From Dastarcus helophoroides (taxonomy: Eukaryota > Arthropoda > Insecta > Coleoptera > Bothrideridae), in assembly GCA_028583605.1 (NCBI GenBank), contig CM053336.1:24289004-24353003 (forward strand): a stretch of DNA of 64,000 nucleotides, given 5' to 3'. Below, piece by piece: positions 22,450-35,628 of this stretch. The notes under the pieces were generated by a model. The model was not told where the DNA came from. It saw only the letters and a list, made by a program, of their open reading frames with translations, and ran no database searches. The first letter of the stretch is position 1. Each line of letters begins with the position of its first letter. A program made the position numbers and the translations under genes.

Positions 22450-23640
22450 ATTAAGGTATTAGCGGGGGTTCCACAGAGCTGGGTCCTGGGGCCAACTTCG
22501 TGACGGCGTACTGCGATTGAAATTGATAGCAAGGGCAACAACTATAGGCTTTGCAGATGATCTGGCTCTGATAGTTACTGCGGAGGATGAGCAGGAGTTA
22601 AAATTCCGAGTGAATGAATTACTGTTTCGCATAAGCACATGGATGAACGAAAACAATTTGAAGTTGGTTCCATATAAAACGAAGGCGGTCATTATGAAAG
22701 AACCAAGCAAAAAGAAATAATACCTATTTTTAATTTTAAGAAATAAAAATTGTACTAAAGAGAGCAGTAAGGTTCTTGGGAGTCATGATAGAAGATAACA
22801 ACACATACGGCAAACATATCCGCACGGTAAAAAAAGGCGGAACAGAAAGCAGCAGCTTTGGCTAGATTAATGTCGAACATAGGCGGACCACGGACCGTTA
22901 AACGGCAAATCCTGAGCAAGGCGGTGTACTCAATTTTGCTGTATGCAGCCCCGGTTTGGCACCCAGCTGTTAAGAAAAAGTGCTACAGGTCGGCAATAGA
23001 GAAGGTTCAGCGTAAACTTCTGCTGAGAGTACCGTGTTCATATCGGACAGTTTCAACGAAGGCCCTGCAAGTCGTAGGTGGAACTATACCTATCAATTTA
23101 CAGGTGAAGGAGAGGTACCTTATACATCAAAGAGGAAGGAAAATCTCCAAGCAAGAAAGGGCCACGATAAGAGAAGAACTTCTGGATGAATGGCAAAGTC
23201 GATGGGAAGAGAACACCTCGGTGGCCCAGCGGACAAAGCGATGTATCCCTAATATAAGACTCTGGATGCAGTGTAAATAACTGCAGGTGGACTACTTTAC
23301 GACGCAGATACTTACTGGACATGGGCGTTTTAGAAGTTATGCAAAAATGATAGGGAAAACCTAAAGTGGACAGTGTAGATATTACCCAAATAAGGACATA
23401 GTAGAACATACAGTTGACAGTGACCAACTTTGGAGCTGAAATAATGTCCCGCAACAGAGGCTGGATGGAATGCCATTAAAAAGATGTCGAGGACAATAAT
23501 GGTGACGAGGGAACGAGAGGAGAGACAGTATTACAGGCAACTACCACTTTTAAAGATGTGCCTTAAAGCAGTACCAAAATGGATAGTGAAGAAAGGAGTT
23601 TTTTCAAGTTGGTGAAAACCCAACTTGTCAAAAAGAGCGG
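22450..23640 (+). pseudogene. R1-clade reverse transcriptase palm and C-terminus
   Basis: AGVPQSWVLGP near 22460 corresponds to the GVPQGSVLGP motif. Then in the 22517 frame comes IGFADDLALIV (22545-22580) with an intact FADD catalytic pair, and later STWMNENNLKLVPYKTKAV, a typical thumb entry. After a frameshift near 22850 the C-terminal part is open from 22858 to 23280 (LMSNIGGPRTVKRQILSK, AVYSILLYAAPVWHPA). LTGHGRFRSYAKMIG follows near 23310, and an EHTV piece of the terminal Cys/His region near 23405. Weak similarity continues to about 23640. Confidence 0.88.
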
Positions 23641-23760
23641 TGTCTATAAATAGATTTTTCCCTATGATAAAAAAAGTAGCTACTAAACAAGTAACCAAAC
23701 ATTTAAATCATTGCTGCTTGATACACTTTTTGTTTGATTGTATACCTGTATATAAATGAA

Positions 23761-23864
23761 ATATTTATAACTTGCAGGTTCAGTTCTGGTTTCGGTCAAA
23801 ACCAAACTGAAAGCTGAAATTCGGTTTCGGTTTCGGCCAAAAATCTAGTTAGGGTAGGTCTCTA
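23761..23864 (-). mobile_element. Possible hAT-like end with CCGAAA tag
   Basis: On the minus strand from 23864: TAGAGACCTACCCTAACTAG, then CCGAAACCGAAACCGAA repeats. The layout (TAGRG start, short tag repeats) resembles the hAT-like ends at 15907 and 52341. Here the interior side faces the R1 element, and no partner end is found; a diverged GCCGAAATAGAGCCGAAAA stretch is at 24203-24221. Confidence 0.3.
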
Positions 23865-23869
23865 ATTTT

Positions 23870-24120
23870 AATCTAAAATTTTGTAAATGTTTTTTGGAAT
23901 TGTATGATTAAATTTATACACTTTCAGGTTTTTTAAGGTATTATGGATTTTTTCAAAATTTCCGCTTTAGCTTTAACATGTTATCTTTTTTTGAAAGTTA
24001 TGAAAGTTCTTGTTAAACTTTTTTTTTGAAATTTTGACTTTATACAAGTTATTGTATTTTTTTATTAGAATTTGAAAAAAAACCTGTGTACTAAAATGAA
24101 GCTTTCTAGGTTTTCCTAAT
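23870..24120 (+). repeat. Short T-rich tract
   Basis: A weaker block of the same TTTCGAC-type composition, about 250 bases. Confidence 0.45.
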
Positions 24121-25489
24121 TAAGTTATTTGCCATGTTTTTAGTCTGTTAGATAAAAATATCAACAATGAATGGTTCGGTTTTTGTTGACTTTGAAATAG
24201 CCGAAATAGAGCCGAAAATAGTCTTACAATATAGCATTGATGCTAGATCATGGATTCTTGTAAAAAATGGTGTCGAAAAAGCGTTGAAGCAGTAGTTTCT
24301 CGTGATTCAGTGATCATGGAATTTCACTACAAGTAACACTTTGAACATACATTATGTACAGAGGGCAGTATCCTTATTCCAGTATCCGTGCTAAAGGATC
24401 CTTATGTGCTACAGTAACCAACACTGCAACGATGGTGAAAAACGGCCATAGGTGAGCAATACTTATTTAAAAAGGTTTTTGACTTATTTGCACATAAAGT
24501 CATCAAATCAAACATTAATATTCAGTACATTAATCAAATTCAGACAATCACCTGCGTTGTCGAAAGAAATAAATATGTAAATTGATGACCACTCATCTTA
24601 ACAATCAACAAAAAACAAACACACTCATTGACTCATTGCGATTCCGCTGTCGCGCCATCAATAAAACTGCCGGTTTTCATTGCATCCGTCCGATATCTGT
24701 TAATTTTCCAAAATTGATTGATAAATAACTATGATTAGCTATGCATGGACTAACATGTCGATAAAGTGCCGAGATAACTTGAAGATTCGCCTTCCATGGA
24801 GCGCTTTTTCTTCGGTCGATGACTCGATTCTTATTGCGCTATGTCGTCCTGTTTGTACCATAAGAGGAAACATACCGTATGCGGTCATGTTTATGATATC
24901 ATGAGAATCGTATTCTAACAACTCGTCAACAATTTATTTACCTCCTCGAAGACAGCATCATTTTTCAGGTTGAAAGCAAACCAAATATTGTTCCGAGGAC
25001 TTATTAGGGTATAGCTTTAATAAAATAAACAATACATCCTTAGAGAGGAGTTTGCAGCTTCGATGGTTCTGTAATAAGTTTGCAGTAGATCTTTTTATTC
25101 TGTTTCTTACAAGATGAATTTATATGTGAATACACAGTGTCTTGGACTGTCTATCGACTTAGAAATAATGAGAGTTCGACTTTATTTCAAACAAAGAAGA
25201 TAATAACACAGTGTACGTTAAGGTAAAATGGAGATATTCTAATATTTCAAAAAGGATTCATGTGGTGAAAATCAATCATGTCCTTCATCTAATTATTCTT
25301 GTTGACAAAAGAATGGGAGAACATACCTAAAAAAAGTAAGGTAAAAGCTATAAAATGATAAATATTATTAAAATGATATTCATTACCTCATGATCATTAA
25401 CAATGTGTCCAGATTTTCTTCTCATATAAAAGCATCATGCCCTTTGTCCAAATCTGTCCATATCTAAATGATGGTGAGCTGTTCTTTTA
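24121..25489. other. Mostly unique DNA, moderately GC-rich in part
   Basis: 24550-24960 is richer in G+C and free of tracts. It contains TGATTGAT, ATTAG and similar short AT-rich motifs that could bind homeodomain proteins, but such motifs are common by chance. Nothing else seen apart from the open frame at 24755. Confidence 0.35.
24755..24904 (+). CDS. Small open frame, unrecognised
   Basis: ATG at 24755 to TGA at 24902, 49 residues of ordinary composition (MSIKCRDNLKIRLPW at the start, CRPVCTIRGNIPYAV towards the end). The opposite strand is also open (24739-24921), so at most one is real. There is no domain or signal peptide. It may be an exon, a small peptide or chance in a conserved non-coding block. 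Confidence 0.15.
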   Translation: MSIKCRDNLKIRLPWSAFSSVDDSILIALCRPVCTIRGNIPYAVMFMIS

Positions 25490-26480
25490 ATTTTCAACTT
25501 AAATTAAGAAAGTAGACTTTTTAAAAAGCTTAATTTTTCAGTGGTTTACCTTTTTTAGAAATTTTGTATTTAAATTCATAAATTTAGTAAACATTTCACC
25601 TTCTGGTAAATTTTGTCGCTTTTATTTTTTTGAAGAATGGCCTTTTGATTTTTATCCTAAAATTTCGACATACTATTCGAAATTTCTATATTCTGAATGT
25701 GAATTTAAATGCTACCGTTTCTTAGCAAATATTTAGTTTATACGAAACATTCCGATTTATTCTTCTACTTTCAATAGCGCATTTTTTCTCCTATTTTTTT
25801 TTTAATTTCTGAAGTCAACTCAAAATTGTGCTTTTTTAAAAGAGTGGATTTGGTTTTTGGAAATTTCGAGTTGAATCCCGAAATACTTCTTATCCTGAGA
25901 TCTCAATTTTAAACTTGAGGGTTTTATAATAAATTTATTTTGTATCGCAAATTTCTTTTTTCTTTCCTCCACATTGTTGTTTAAACTCGACTTCCAATTC
26001 GAAACTTGTCAACTTCATTTTTAATTTTTAATTTTTCAAAACTTTACTCCCGAAGTGTTCTGTTTAACTCACGAATTGAAATGTAAATTTTCTACAAAAA
26101 AATTAAATTTTAAAATTTAAGTCCAAAGTTTGACTGAAAATCTTTCAATTTCAAAACTTCAGCTTTCATTTTGAAATTTCAACGTGGCGCACATATTTCT
26201 GGTGAATGAAGTTAAAACAGCTTTAAAATCAAAGTTTCGACTTCGGTTTCGAATCTTTAGCATTTTATTTATTAAAATTGAAAATAAATGAGTCTAAATG
26301 TGAACCTCCGGCTTCAGTTTAGAAATTTTAAATTTTTCGTTTTTCGAAATTACTAGAAAATATTAGAATTTTTTTCGAAATGTGCAGATTTAATCACAAA
26401 ATTTTGAAAACACTGCTGAAATTATAGTTTAGATATTGAAATCAAAATCCGACAAAAGTACACATGTCCCATTTTAATCT
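25490..26480 (+). repeat. TTTCGAC-type T-rich tract
   Basis: T-rich with AAAATTTCGAC-type units. It ends where the Helitron-like TC end begins. Confidence 0.65.
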
Positions 26481-26493
26481 GAAATTGAGAAAA

Positions 26494-26530
26494 TCTATAC
26501 TAATGTTATAAAGAGAGAAGGAAATATGAA
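26494..26530 (+). mobile_element. Helitron-like 5' end
   Basis: TCTATACTAATGTTATAAAG directly after an A-run. Insertion between A and T, a TC start and the sequence TCTATACTAATATTATAAAG are familiar from insect (Lep1-type) Helitrons. No matching CTRR 3' end with hairpin was located, so the element's extent is unknown. Confidence 0.4.
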
Positions 26531-26579
26531 CGAAATGGCCTAAATACGTACTTGGCGGATTTCAAAAATTTAAGCCTTG

Positions 26580-28480
26580 AGTGGGGTATAAACGAACATT
26601 TGAGTAAATATTGAGAAAAAACAAAAACATTTTTTTATAACTCAAAAATTCTTTTTTCAAAAATCATCAAAAAGCTCGAAAAAAATCAAAATTTTAAAAA
26701 ACTAAAAAAGCGAAAAATTTGTAAACAGAATTTTCGAAAGAAGACAAAATATTCGTTAGATTCAAATTTTCGAAATAACAAAAAAAAAAGTCGATAGAAG
26801 AAAGGGCCACAATTTCAAAATCTTAGCTTTCGAAAAAGTAAAATCTTAGAAAGAAAACCAAAATTTTAAAAAAGGTTCTAATTTTCAAAAAATATAAAAA
26901 TTATGGAAACAAACAAAAGTTTAGAAGAATTTTGAAAAATACTCAATAATTTAGGAAAAGTACCCTATAAGAAAAAAATAGCAAAAAACACATTTTGAAA
27001 TAAAATCGTGGAAGCGAGAAAAAGACGAAATTGCGACTAGTGGAACGAAATTTTGAAATAATCAAAATTCTAAAGGAGTTAAGATTTTTACAAAAAAATA
27101 AATATTTTTAATAGGATTGGACGTTTTACTGAAAAAACTTAGAAAAGTCAGTTGTCAATTTTTTAAAAAATGGTCGAAATTATCGTAAAAAGTAAAAATA
27201 ATGAAAAAGAATATAAATTTTGCAATACAGTACAAAGTTTCAGAATAGGCGAAATCTTCCCGCCGCTAAAAAGTTAAAAATCTTGAAAAAGATTCCCCAT
27301 TTTAAAGAAAAGTTAACATTTTTAAAAAACTAATATCTTTTTATGTGTCCATTGTTAAGAGAGTATAGTAGTTCTGAATTTTTAAAAAAAGTGAAAATAC
27401 TAAAATAGGTCAAGTTTTTAAAAAATTCTAACCTTAAAAAAATTAAAATTTTCTCGAAAATTAAACGTTTTTACTACAGATTTTTAAAAAACGAATTTCT
27501 CAAAAATTAATTAAAAAAGAGTAAAAACATTGAGAAAAAAATCAACATCTTGCAAAAATGTTGAAATTTTTAGGTCGATATTTCGAAAAATAAAACAAAT
27601 TTTCTTCTGAAATTCACAGAGTCGATATTTTTTAAGGAATTCAAAAATCTAAAAAACGTTAAATTTTAGTGGAAATTTTCAGTACAATTAAAGTTTTCAA
27701 AAGTATGTAAATAAAAATTTGACCAGAGACAAAATTTTCAAAGTTATATTTTTGAAAAATTAAAATATACAAAAAATAATTAAAATTTCTGGAGAAAAAA
27801 ATATGACAATTTCGAAGAACGAAGTTGTAGCAAAAATTTTAAAGAAGTCAAATTTTGAAAGGGTTGATAATTTCAGGATCGGAAAATGTCGAATTTATAC
27901 ACATTTTCATTTTTTAAATTTATTAGTGACAAAACCAAAATAGGTTTACACTGTCAGAGAAATAATACAATTGCATTCTATGATAAGGTGCCCATTAAAG
28001 AATAAGCCAAACATTACCCCTACATTCGACAATGTTGTTATAAACGAAGTGATTAAACATTTTTTTAATTTGATATGAGGAGGTTTAACGCAGACCTGCA
28101 TCACTTGCTGCGTAGAGATTATAAATATCGATTTTTTTTGTTAAAAGTCTCACTCTATAGAAAGTAGACATTTTTAAATAGAGTCGATAGTACTAAAAGA
28201 CAAAATTTTCAATAAAAGTAAAAATTTTCAAATATAAATTACCGATTTAATAAAAAAAAAGTCGAAATTATCAAAAAATATGTTTTAAGTCGAATTTTTC
28301 AAAAAAGTCTTACTCCCAATAAAATTGAAATGTTCAAAAAGGTTGAAGTTTCGAGTAAATGTTAAGATTCTGAAAAAAATTAGATTTTCGCCTAAAATTA
28401 AAAATTAAAAAAAGCAAAAATTGTTGAGAAAATTCAAGATATTCAAAAAGAGTCACACCTTATTTCATATCGACAAGATA
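26580..28480 (-). repeat. TTTCGAC-type tract, A-rich on plus strand
   Basis: A long tract with reversed polarity relative to 25490-26480; the switch lies at the Helitron-like end. A less repetitive island at 27930-28170 is of unknown nature. Confidence 0.7.
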
Positions 28481-29199
28481 AGAATTAAAAATTTGCATAC
28501 ATCAAATACCGTTTCTCCTTTTCTTATAATAGCTCTGAGACACCCTGCACAAACCAAATTCGTTCTTTGCAGATGCAATTGATCAATTTTCGATCACACA
28601 CGATGCTAGTTTTCTTATTATATTTCGACATTAAAGTAAAAATTTCGAGTTTAAAAAAGAGTAAACCGCAAGTTTTAAATAAAAATTTTTAACCATCCTT
28701 TTTTTTACTTTTTCTCAATATTAAAACTTCAAATTTTATCTGGAAATTTGAAATTATTATGAATAATAAATTAAGGTAAAGTTTTTTATTGATTTGCCTC
28801 CTTTGACGCCTGAAGGAATACGAATACCCTAATTAAAATATACAACATTTATTTATATTTTATTGGGAATAAATTTTATTTTTAGCTTGATATAATTTTA
28901 TTTGCTACGTAAAAAATATAGATATTTTGATTGTAATTAAGCCAGGTGTATGCCATTTTTTTGAATAGAAACTCAATATTATGAAAATCATAGAAGTAGT
29001 ACAGTTTTCCATAGTTTGGGAAACACTCCTCTGGAGAATTACTGAAATGTTGACAATTATCTCAAAATAATTTTTAGGTTCCCCTGCAGTTTTTTTAAAG
29101 ATTTTCTCCTCATACTTTCCAGTTCAGTTTGCTATGGTCTTCTTTAAATTATATTTAAAAATTTAAAATTCACTTGCCTTTTGTAATTTTAAATGGTCA
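28481..29199. other. AT-rich non-coding stretch
   Basis: Scattered T-rich repeat remnants near 28600-28760; otherwise nothing recognised. Confidence 0.4.
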
Positions 29200-29790
29200 G
29201 GAATGTCAGACGTGCTGCAGGTGAAAATATTTACCAACAACCACAAACCGGTATCGGTCTTCCTTTGATTAATCCAAATTTTATGGTAGCCTTAAATATG
29301 TTCAACTGGTCACGCACATAATACTGACCAGATTTATATCCCTTTGAGTGATTTGTAACTGACTTTTGACTGTTCTTACGAGAAAAATTTATTCTTATTG
29401 AAGCAATATTGCTAAAAATGACAACCGGGTTATGCACAATGTAACTTAAGTCACAAAAGTCACTAGTAGTGAGAAATTCTTTGAATAATAGGTTGCGCAG
29501 CAATATCCATTAAATTTAAGCAACCGATATGGCTTTAGATATGTTACACTTAACAAATATTGTAAATTAAATGTTCTGTAATAAAACAGTCGAATGCAGT
29601 ACAGTTGAAAATATGTACAGCCAACAATCATAGACTGGTCCTGCCCTTCCTTGCCCTCTCGGTTACAATAAACATTTCCAGCTTATAGCCATTAGTCAGC
29701 CAGGTAAATACGAAATGGGTCTCTTACAGAGAGATTTGTAACTAAAATCCAACTGTATCATAAGAGAAACATACTACACGTAAAAAGTCA
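29200..29790 (+). repeat. Dispersed repeat family A, tandem pair
   Basis: Two diverged copies about 385 bases apart: GAAAATATTTACCAACAACC near 29222 and GAAAATATGTACAGCCAACA near 29607, each followed by a CCTTCCTT-type block and later by GATTTGTAACT. This is the fullest version of the family; the copies at 95-600, 5335 and 46990 are partial and inverted. Confidence 0.6.
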
Positions 29791-29840
29791 TGACAACGTC
29801 ATTGACTTTCGGAGAATGACGTCATTATTATTTTATTTAA
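29782..29840. repeat. Inverted-repeat motif ACGTCATT, two sites in window
   Basis: ACAACGTCATTGACTTTCGG followed by AGAATGACGTCATT forms a hairpin. A diverged copy is at 32366-32420 (GATGACTTCATTAATTTTCG, then GACGTTATCATC). Both are followed by a CAATTTTTTT stretch. Probably ends of one repeat family. Confidence 0.45.
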
Positions 29841-29919
29841 CCCAATTTTTTTTTTGTTTTTTCGCTTGATGCACAAAGCAAGATTTCTCGTCCTGCTTGC
29901 TAGCTTCTTTTATTGTCAT

Positions 29920-30237
29920 GTCACGTCATATATGTAATACTTCTATATGGCGTGTTGTGTATAATCGCCACTACAAAAGGCGTTGTCAAAAAGGTGAGAT
30001 GAAAGTATATGTCGTACTCTTTGGAGGACAAGCATTCATTCTATTATATCGGGAACAGGTGACAAGATGGGCGGGAACATTAATCAATGAATGACAACAA
30101 AGATAACTGACGAGAAGCGGGATTGGTTAATAAATTCTGTCCTCCATAAAGACAAACATATATATCCATCGCGTCTTTTGAACACAATCGAAGGTACAAA
30201 ACACGCCATATAGAAGTATTACATATATGTGTCACGT
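29920..30237. mobile_element. Short inverted-repeat element of about 320 bp
   Basis: The arms at 29920-29962 and 30195-30237 are inverted copies sharing ATATATGTAATACTTCTATA and TGGCGTGTT. The interior of about 230 bases has no domain; a 65-codon open frame there (29897-30094) crosses the left arm and is not convincing. A MITE-like unit; the target duplication is not clear. Confidence 0.65.
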
Positions 30238-30479
30238 ATATTTTCCTTCTTGTCTTGCCAATTTCTTGCTGGTTTAATTCCTATTTTGTAAGCAAAAATC
30301 TTGCCTTCTTTTTGTTCTTACTGGTTTGTTTGTTTTTCGCATGAGCTTTAACAAAATGGGTTCAGAATTGATTGCGACACAATCAGTTTAGAATTTGAGT
30401 CATTGATAAAAGATGTAAAGACAGAATGAAATGGAAAACTGAAGACCTGAGCTTTCAAAAATGGATCCAAAATTTATAA

Positions 30480-31830
30480 ATATTCCAAATTTAGAAATGA
30501 TAATTTAAATTTCGGAAAACAGAAAAAAATGGTACTAAAACTAACTTTTTTAGACTGTAGGTCTTAAATTTACACAGGAAATTTCGAGGAAAAATGTTGA
30601 TACTAGCAATAGAGAAAAGACTTATAATTAAAAACACTTTTTTATTAGTTTCGTGTTTTTTTCCTGGAATATTTACTCGACATTTTAGATTTGGTGCCAA
30701 ATTTTTTTGGGAAAAATTTAAAAACATTTTATTTGAATTAAAAAACTGACTCATTGCGACGAAATATTTAACTTGAATATATCTTATTTGAATACAAAAA
30801 TAACTTATTTGGGTTCCCCCTGCCAGAGTAATATAATAATAATGTATTCAGAGTAATACTGAGTTAATACATGTAGGCAACTTTAAATACAAATTGAGTA
30901 TAATTTAATATATAAAAACTGCCCAGCCTGTAATATCCATTTTTACCCCCTTACGGGCTGAATTTTGAAATATTCCCTCTTAGTACTCACTTACATATTA
31001 CGGGGAACACTCTCATGAAATTTTTATGCTTCTAGACCCACTTTGTCTCTCAGTCAACGCTTAGACATTCATTAAGTAAATTTAAAACTTTTTCTGGAGC
31101 TTCCAATTTTTTTTCGGAATTTGACGATTAAATTTAAAAATTAATTTTTCATTAAGAATTTGAACTTCAGTATCAAATTTTTTGACCCCTAATTCAAATT
31201 TTAGATTTTGTATTGAAGAATAAAGTAAAAATGATAATTTCAAAATCTCAAGAAAAAGTTGAAATAGAGAAAATTGGACAAAAACTTGGGATTTGTGGAA
31301 AAAATAAAATTCTGAAAAATGCTTTAAAGCCATTTAAAATTGTAATATCAGATTTTTTGAGTTAAAACTGGAAATTTTAACAGTTTGAAAAAATATTAAA
31401 TTTTTTAAAATATAATTAAATTTTTCACAAATTATTATGGTGTATTACTTAATTTTTTTACTTCAAGGACAATTTTAAATTTACTTTCGACATTTAAGAA
31501 CTTCCGATACTTAAAAACTATTTTCTAAAATTCATTTTAAATTTTATATTTCAAGATTAAAAAATCAAAGTTTTAAGAACAAATCAAAATTTTGAGCTTA
31601 GCATACTGGAAGAATTTTGTAATTAAAGTAAAAAAGTTGAAAAAAAAATCGAGATTACAAGTTTATGTTTAAAATTACAACATGATTAATCAAGGAATAA
31701 AAACTGAAATATTCAGATAAAAATTAAAATTTCCGAAATTAAATTAAAAGTATATGAAATAATCAAGAGCGCTGAAGAAAATCGAAATTTTGGAAAGATT
31801 TGGATTTTTTTATGTTGAGATACCTACCTA
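30480..31830 (-). repeat. TTTCGAC-type tract, weak, A-rich on plus strand
   Basis: Diverged A-rich units such as AAAATTTTGA. It is interrupted at 30770-31070 by plain AT-rich DNA. Confidence 0.5.
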
Positions 31831-34349
31831 ACTGTTGTTATTTTGTAAAAAATTCAGCATTGATTTTTTAAACTTCGAGTTCATTTTTTTTCAAATTTGA
31901 AGGAGTCGCCAGAAATATTTACTTTTAAGAAAGTTGTTTGTTCAAAAAGTTGAGCAAATACTATTCTACAGAAACGTTTGTTACAAGAAAACGGAAAAAG
32001 GCAAGATTTATTTCATTTTGCTAAGTTCTTGACAAGAAATCTTGATCTTACTAAATGAAATTCTTGTCTTGTCTTGTTGTTGCTCACCAATTTCAGGTCT
32101 TGTTCTTGCAGCAAGAATAATACAAGAACAAGGAAAAGCAAGACAAGAACAAAACACTAGTTTTTGAATGGATTTTACATCGCTTAAATAATGAAATAAA
32201 TAATATAATAATTTCCATAATAATTTGAGTCAAAAAATGCTATATTTATTTTAAAACTTTCGGGGACGATTAGGTTTGGAATAAAATTCAAGCGTTTTAA
32301 AAAGAATCGCTTGAAGGTGAAAATTGTAAACGGCCCTCCAATAACAGTTCAAACGACACTACAAATATTGATGATGACTTCATTAATTTTCGAATAACGA
32401 CGTTATCATCATTTTAATTTGAAGAAAAAGCTCAATTTTTTTCAGTTGTTTTTAAAAATTTTTGGCTCGCGAATAAAATTGCTGTTCAAGTTACCAACTT
32501 TTTTATACCACAATTTAAGCGATGCAAGAAGCTATTTAAAACAAATAAAAGATAAGGGTTATCTCTTTAAAAAAAGGTTGATGACGATATAATTTCCCGA
32601 AATTACAACATCCTCCATATTTGCATGTTAGAAGGCTCTTTTCTTAATTGTTAAATCGGCAGTTTGGTCCAAAGTTTAACATCACTCTGTGTACTTAGTT
32701 AATATACATATAAATTGCTAATTAGTAACCATTAATGCGGCTTAGCGCCCAATACAGCCTATATTCTTTGCTAAACGATTATTCTCAGTTCACGCTGTAA
32801 TCTTTATGTGGATCTTCCTGTCTAAAATGATCACTTCTTTACTTACTCATGAGCTGACCTGACAACCTATAAAAACAACTTTGATTTTGCAAAGAACATA
32901 TGATTTAAAAACTATTTTAATTTTAATTTGAATTCATAACTTGTACCATTACATCCCCTCTTGAGGTAATTGAGGTTGGCAACTTGTAAGCAGTGTTGTG
33001 TTGTTAGTAATGCTCCAGGTAAAATAAATGGCTTATAAAGCCATCAAACAGTCGTTTTATCAATGTTTGTCTGCAGCACTAACATGATACATCTTTTATA
33101 CTGTGACATCAAATAAACGATTAAAGTTATCATAAATTTACTATAATAGCTGCCAAGGTGATGACCTTAAGGTCAGAGTTATTTAAGGACCAAATAAAAA
33201 ATTCTTACTGTGTAGATGTTAAGTATATTTCGCAACAATGTTAGCATGCCTAAAAAGGTGCATATAACAAAAGAAAGAAAAAGGAAAGGACAGAACAATA
33301 TACTGCCTGGAGTTTCTATAGATTATTGGGCTGAAATTTAGTTTGCTTCATAGTTGGTGTACGAGATAGGAGCTTTTAATTTTCAAGTTTTTTAAAAATT
33401 ATTATTACTTATTGAAAATGTTTGCTAGGTAATGATTTAAAAATATTTAAGAGTGATCACTCACTAAAGTGATACTCTAAATGTAGCCCGCTTCTCTTTC
33501 TAATTTTTGCCACATACCAAACGCTTATTGTCCACTGGGCAGATTGCAGATCTCACTAAGAGTACAAAAAATAGTTGGTGTACTATATAACAAGCTTATT
33601 ACTGTACGATAAAATAATAATCAAAAGTCTAAGTCTAATTCCGAATAGATAGTCGATTCCTTTTTGAGAAAAAAAAACTGTTTATTTTCTAGGCAGCTAT
33701 TCAACACAGCGCCTCATCTTGGTTCTGTAAAGTATGAAATTGAAGCTCCAAGCTGATGATTATCAGTTTGCCGATAGGTTTTGCATAATTATTGCTATTA
33801 TCTAGTGCTAAGTACGTTGTTATCTAGTAAAAAGAGATAATATGTCCATTACGCATTTGTTACCGCATGGTCACCTTCTGCTAGGACAATTACGGAGGTA
33901 GATGGTAAACGCGAACAGGTTTTTGCTACCACACGTATTATTTACTGCCTTATTTTGTGTTTAAATTAAAAGGAAAGCATACGTTACAGCGTGTTATACG
34001 GTTAATGACATTTTAGTGCTGTAATTACTTGCAAATATTTTGCATACGCGCGGAGACCGTATGATGATGGGAGTTTAATTTGTTAGATTACTAAAGGTTG
34101 TAATTCATCCACTGGACTCATATGTAAAATGTTATCTGTAACTAACAAAATAATAAATAGAAAAGTTCCAATGCATTAACAGACTCATCATGTAGAGCTA
34201 AAACTAATTAATTAGGTCACTACCCATATTTTTATAGCAGGTTCGTTTCATAACCTACCAGTGTGCGTTAGGCATGTCTATAGACTCACCATAACAGAGA
34301 ATATTTGGAAATGCAACCACCAAAGGTCCTAGTAGAATACAATAAATTA
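31831..34349. other. Unassigned AT-rich DNA
   Basis: 32000-32160 carries many CAAGAC/CTTGTCTTG words on both strands, related to 30249-30330, so a small repeat. No gene seen in the remainder. A 31-codon lysine/arginine-rich frame near 33247 is too short to support. Confidence 0.4.
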
Positions 34350-35340
34350 TTTTCAGTTTCTTAAAATTTGGATTTTTATGTCCATACAAATTTCTTAAAA
34401 TTTCGGCTATTCTTGATTTCCACTTTATTTTTTGTTGAACATTTCGATCCTGTTTCGAAACTTCGACTCCCCCAAAATTTCAACTTTTTTCTAAATTACA
34501 CTTTCTTTGACAAATTTTACATTATTTGAAATATACTTAAGTATGGTTTTTCTGAAAGTTTCTTTTTAAATCATATTTTTTTAATATTGGCGTTTTCCAG
34601 AGTGTAGTCTAATTAAAACTGCAGTTTTTCAATATATTGTGTTTTTCTTAATATTTCGGTTTTTCCAGAACTTCGACCTTTCCCCATCGTTTCAAATTTT
34701 CTAAATACCGCCTTTGTTTAAAAATTTGACTATTTTTGAAGATGTAGGCCCTAACAAAAATTGATTTTTACATTTGTTAAAAATTTTATTCTCTATTAAT
34801 TTTTATTTTAAATTCTTTTGCTTGTTGATGATTAATAAATAATTTCACTTTTTTTTTAAATTTCGATTTATTTAGAAAACTTTTACCTGTTTGCAAAATT
34901 CGATAACTTTATAAATGTCTACTTTTTATTAAATATTTTAAACAAAGTAGAATTTTTCAAAAATGCCAAAACAATATTTTTAGATTCAAAATGTATCAAT
35001 CAATCTAAATTTTTAAGAAAAATAAAATTTTTGAAAGAAAGTCGTAATTTTTAAGTCATATGTTCGAGAGAAATGAAAATTTCAAAGAAATAATTGAAAT
35101 TTTCAAGAAAAAGCCAAAAATGTAAATATGATTTTCAAATAATCAACGTTTTTAAATCCAAAGAAGGTTTTTACACCTTTACCACATTGCCAATTAATCA
35201 ATAATTACATGACTTTCTTCAAAATGTTCACCGTTTCTTAAAATTTCCATTTCTGTCTAAATTTAACTTTTTTTAAATTACAACTTTTATAAATTTTTAT
35301 CCTTTTTTAAAATTTTCACCTTTTTAAAGTTTTGACATTT
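34350..35340 (+). repeat. TTTCGAC-type T-rich tract
   Basis: T-rich units, with a short reversed (A-rich) segment at 34960-35110. Confidence 0.6.
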
Positions 35341-35628
35341 ATTTGGCTTTGACGGAAAGAGTAACCGTATTATATCTTTGCAACAATGCGAATAGGATGC
35401 GGAAATAACAATAGATGGGGATTAACCGACTTCTTCAATAAACAAAGTTGACTTTTTTAAAACTTCCACTGCTTTTGGAAGTGAATACTTCTTAACACGC
35501 TTTAAGCGATTTTAGACAGGGAAAAACTATGGTGGTGCGTTACCATAAAGTTATTTCGCGTTACCAACATCCTTTCTCTAATTATGTAACTATGAGTAAG
35601 ACGAGCAAATGTATTTAAAAACGCATAA

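Larger units (their letters stand above)
20501..23640 (+). mobile_element. R1-clade non-LTR retrotransposon, 5'-truncated and decayed
   Basis: Order on the plus strand: end of ORF1 with CCHC zinc knuckles, APE-type endonuclease, reverse transcriptase, C-terminal region. This is the R1-clade plan (R1, TRAS, SART, Waldo relatives). The 5' part of ORF1 is absent and several frameshifts and stops break ORF2. The 3' end lies near 23640, where recognisable protein stops; no poly-A is obvious. R1-clade elements are often target-specific, but no rDNA or telomeric repeat is visible in the flanks, so this copy is at an ordinary site or belongs to a non-specific lineage. Confidence 0.9.

Noticed and set aside
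33247..33342. 31-codon basic open frame
   Set aside because: Very short, no support beyond an ATG; expected by chance.
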